Shown here: positions 51,490 to 52,577 of the stretch, piece after piece
How the letters are laid out: each line of letters starts with the position of its first letter
Numbering within the stretch: the first letter of the stretch is position 1
NCBI GenBank assembly: GCA_021799495.1
Contig: JAJZAI010000023.1
Location: 1-52,577 of the forward strand
Direction of reading: 5' to 3'
Length of the DNA stretch: 52,577 bases
Source: Deltaproteobacteria bacterium
GTDB taxonomy: Bacteria > Desulfobacterota > Binatia > Binatales > Binataceae
Notes under the pieces: model-generated
Databases searched by the model: none
Told to the model about the DNA's origin: nothing
Seen by the model: the letters and a program-made list of their open reading frames with translations, nothing else
Position numbers and translations under genes: made by a program

Positions 51490-52577
51490 TCAGGCCTCCG
51501 GCCCGATCATCTTTTCCGGCACGACGAACCGGTCGAAGTCTTCGCCCGAAAGAAAGCCCAGCTCGATGCAGGCGTGGCGCAGCGTGGTCCCTTTTTCGTG
51601 CGCATGTTTCGCGACCTTGGCCGCCTTGTCGTAGCCGATATGCGGGCTCAGCGCCGTCACCAGCATTAGCGAGCTTTCCAGGTAGTGCTTGATCTTCTGG
51701 CGGTTCGCCTCGATGCCGTCCACGCAGTATTTCGCGAACAGTACGCAGGAGTCGGATAGCAGCGTGATCGAATGCAGCAGATTATGGATGATCACCGGCT
51801 TAAAGACGTTGAGCTCGAAATTGCCCTGCGAGCCGGCGAAGCCGATCGCGGCGTCGTTGCCCATCACCTGCACGCACACCATCGTCATCGCTTCGGACTG
51901 GGTTGGATTCACCTTGCCCGGCATGATCGACGAGCCGGGCTCATTTTCCGGCAATTGCAGTTCGGCGAGTCCGCAGCGCGGCCCGGATCCCATCCAGCGG
52001 ATGTCATTGGCGATTTTCATCAACGAGCAGGCCAGCGTCTTCAGCGTTCCGCTCGCCATCACCAGCGCGTCGTGACCGGCCAGCGCGGCGAACTTGTTCG
52101 GCGCGGACTTGAAAGGCAGTCCGGTGAGCTTCGCGATTCGCGCGGCGCAGCGCTCGGCGAACTCGGGGTGGGTGTTCAATCCCGTGCCGACCGCCGTGCC
52201 GCCGATCGCAAGGTCGAGCACGTCGGGCATGATCGCCTTGATGCGCGCGGCGTTCTGCTCAAGCTGCGCGATATAGCCGGAAAATTCCTGGCCGAGCGTG
52301 AGCGGCACCGCGTCCATCAGATGGGTGCGGCCGATTTTGACGATATCGTCGATCTCGGCCTGCTTGCGCCTGAGCGAATCGATCAGTTTCACGAGCGCCG
52401 GCGACAGGCGATGGGTCAGCTCCTCGGCCGCCGCGATATGCATCGCGGTTGGAAAAGTGTCGTTCGACGACTGCGCCATGTTGACGTGATCGTTCGGATG
52501 GATCGGCTTCTTCGAGCCCATCTCGCCGCCCGCCATTTCGATCGCGCGGTTCGAGATGACCTCGTTGGCGTTCATAT
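51490..52577 (-). CDS. fumC: Class II fumarate hydratase, partial
   Basis: The C-terminal 361 or so residues of FumC, which hydrates fumarate to malate in the TCA cycle; roughly the first 100 residues lie beyond the right edge. [38 protein letters not shown]-like [19 protein letters not shown] and the superfamily signature [13 protein letters not shown] with the catalytic Ser loop are all present. [20 protein letters not shown] leads to the C-terminal domain. It is transcribed leftward, with the LLM gene following after 44 bp. Confidence 0.96.
   Translation of the reverse strand, partial: MNANEVISNRAIEMAGGEMGSKKPIHPNDHVNMAQSSNDTFPTAMHIAAAEELTHRLSPALVKLIDSLRRKQAEIDDIVKIGRTHLMDAVPLTLGQEFSGYIAQLEQNAARIKAIMPDVLDLAIGGTAVGTGLNTHPEFAERCAARIAKLTGLPFKSAPNKFAALAGHDALVMASGTLKTLACSLMKIANDIRWMGSGPRCGLAELQLPENEPGSSIMPGKVNPTQSEAMTMVCVQVMGNDAAIGFAGSQGNFELNVFKPVIIHNLLHSITLLSDSCVLFAKYCVDGIEANRQKIKHYLESSLMLVTALSPHIGYDKAAKVAKHAHEKGTTLRHACIELGFLSGEDFDRFVVPEKMIGPEA

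Overview
The window is a GC-rich bacterial chromosome segment of 52.6 kb with no rRNA, tRNA, CRISPR array or insertion sequence that I could recognise. Gene content suggests an aerobic, Gram-negative, deltaproteobacterial or Binatota-like organism. This placement is inference. It rests on an outer-membrane-type lipoprotein, an AsmA protein, a DUF1329 protein, flavin/F420-type LLM oxidoreductases, an N-acyl-D-amino-acid deacylase and amidohydrolase-2 family genes alongside a standard replication-origin core.

Layout. 1-3.1 kb: MBL-fold hydrolase (partial), riboflavin synthase, an Rrf2-type Fe-S regulator and an N-acetylglutamate-synthase-like protein. 3.2-6.8 kb: GT-C glycosyltransferase, a repeat-rich spacer, then a cytosine-5 DNA methyltransferase coupled to a Vsr mismatch endonuclease. 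6.9-11.8 kb: parB, parA, rsmG and mnmG on the minus strand, with four perfect parS sites. 12.2-15.1 kb: a small stress-type membrane protein and a lower-GC type II restriction-modification pair (XamI-like endonuclease plus N6-adenine methylase). 15.4-19.5 kb: MBOAT acyltransferase, a bacterial pentameric ligand-gated ion channel and an SGNH-like protein. 19.5-28.3 kb: accessory catabolism (pcaHG, DUF1329, SnoaL-like, LLM oxidoreductase, nitronate monooxygenase, D-aminoacylase) and a BamE-like lipoprotein. 28.3-33.7 kb: pgi and a molybdate/tungstate-type ABC transporter with a divergent XRE plus ligand-binding regulator. 33.7-39.7 kb: dnaN, dnaA, candidate origin, hemL and the F0 genes atpZ, atpI and atpB. 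39.9-46.9 kb: atpE, an Smr protein, a uracil-DNA glycosylase, an AsmA protein and mutS2. 47-52.6 kb: a methylcrotonyl-CoA-carboxylase-type beta subunit, a GNAT protein, an amidohydrolase, a second LLM oxidoreductase and the 3' part of fumC.

How it fits together. dnaA-dnaN and parAB-rsmG-mnmG run leftward, and hemL-atp runs rightward, away from the AT-rich dnaA-hemL gap at 36.5-37.1 kb, which holds a perfect DnaA box. A second perfect box lies in the first codons of hemL. The four parS sites at 8.7, 9.6, 9.8 and 11.7 kb would load ParB about 25-28 kb from this origin. The usual rpmH-rnpA-yidC-mnmE and recF-gyrB neighbours are absent, so the ancestral origin cluster looks broken up by the R-M pair, the surface-polymer/ion-channel genes and the catabolic block.

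Most worth a second look: the MBOAT/ion-channel/SGNH trio, the dispersed parS sites with one overlapping a possible parA start, the two-part DnaA-box region, the c-subunit residues matching the Na+-binding pattern, the NAGS-like protein with a decayed kinase loop, the transporter/regulator pair sharing 31 bp, and the solitary methyltransferase-Vsr pair whose C-terminus runs into a repeat.
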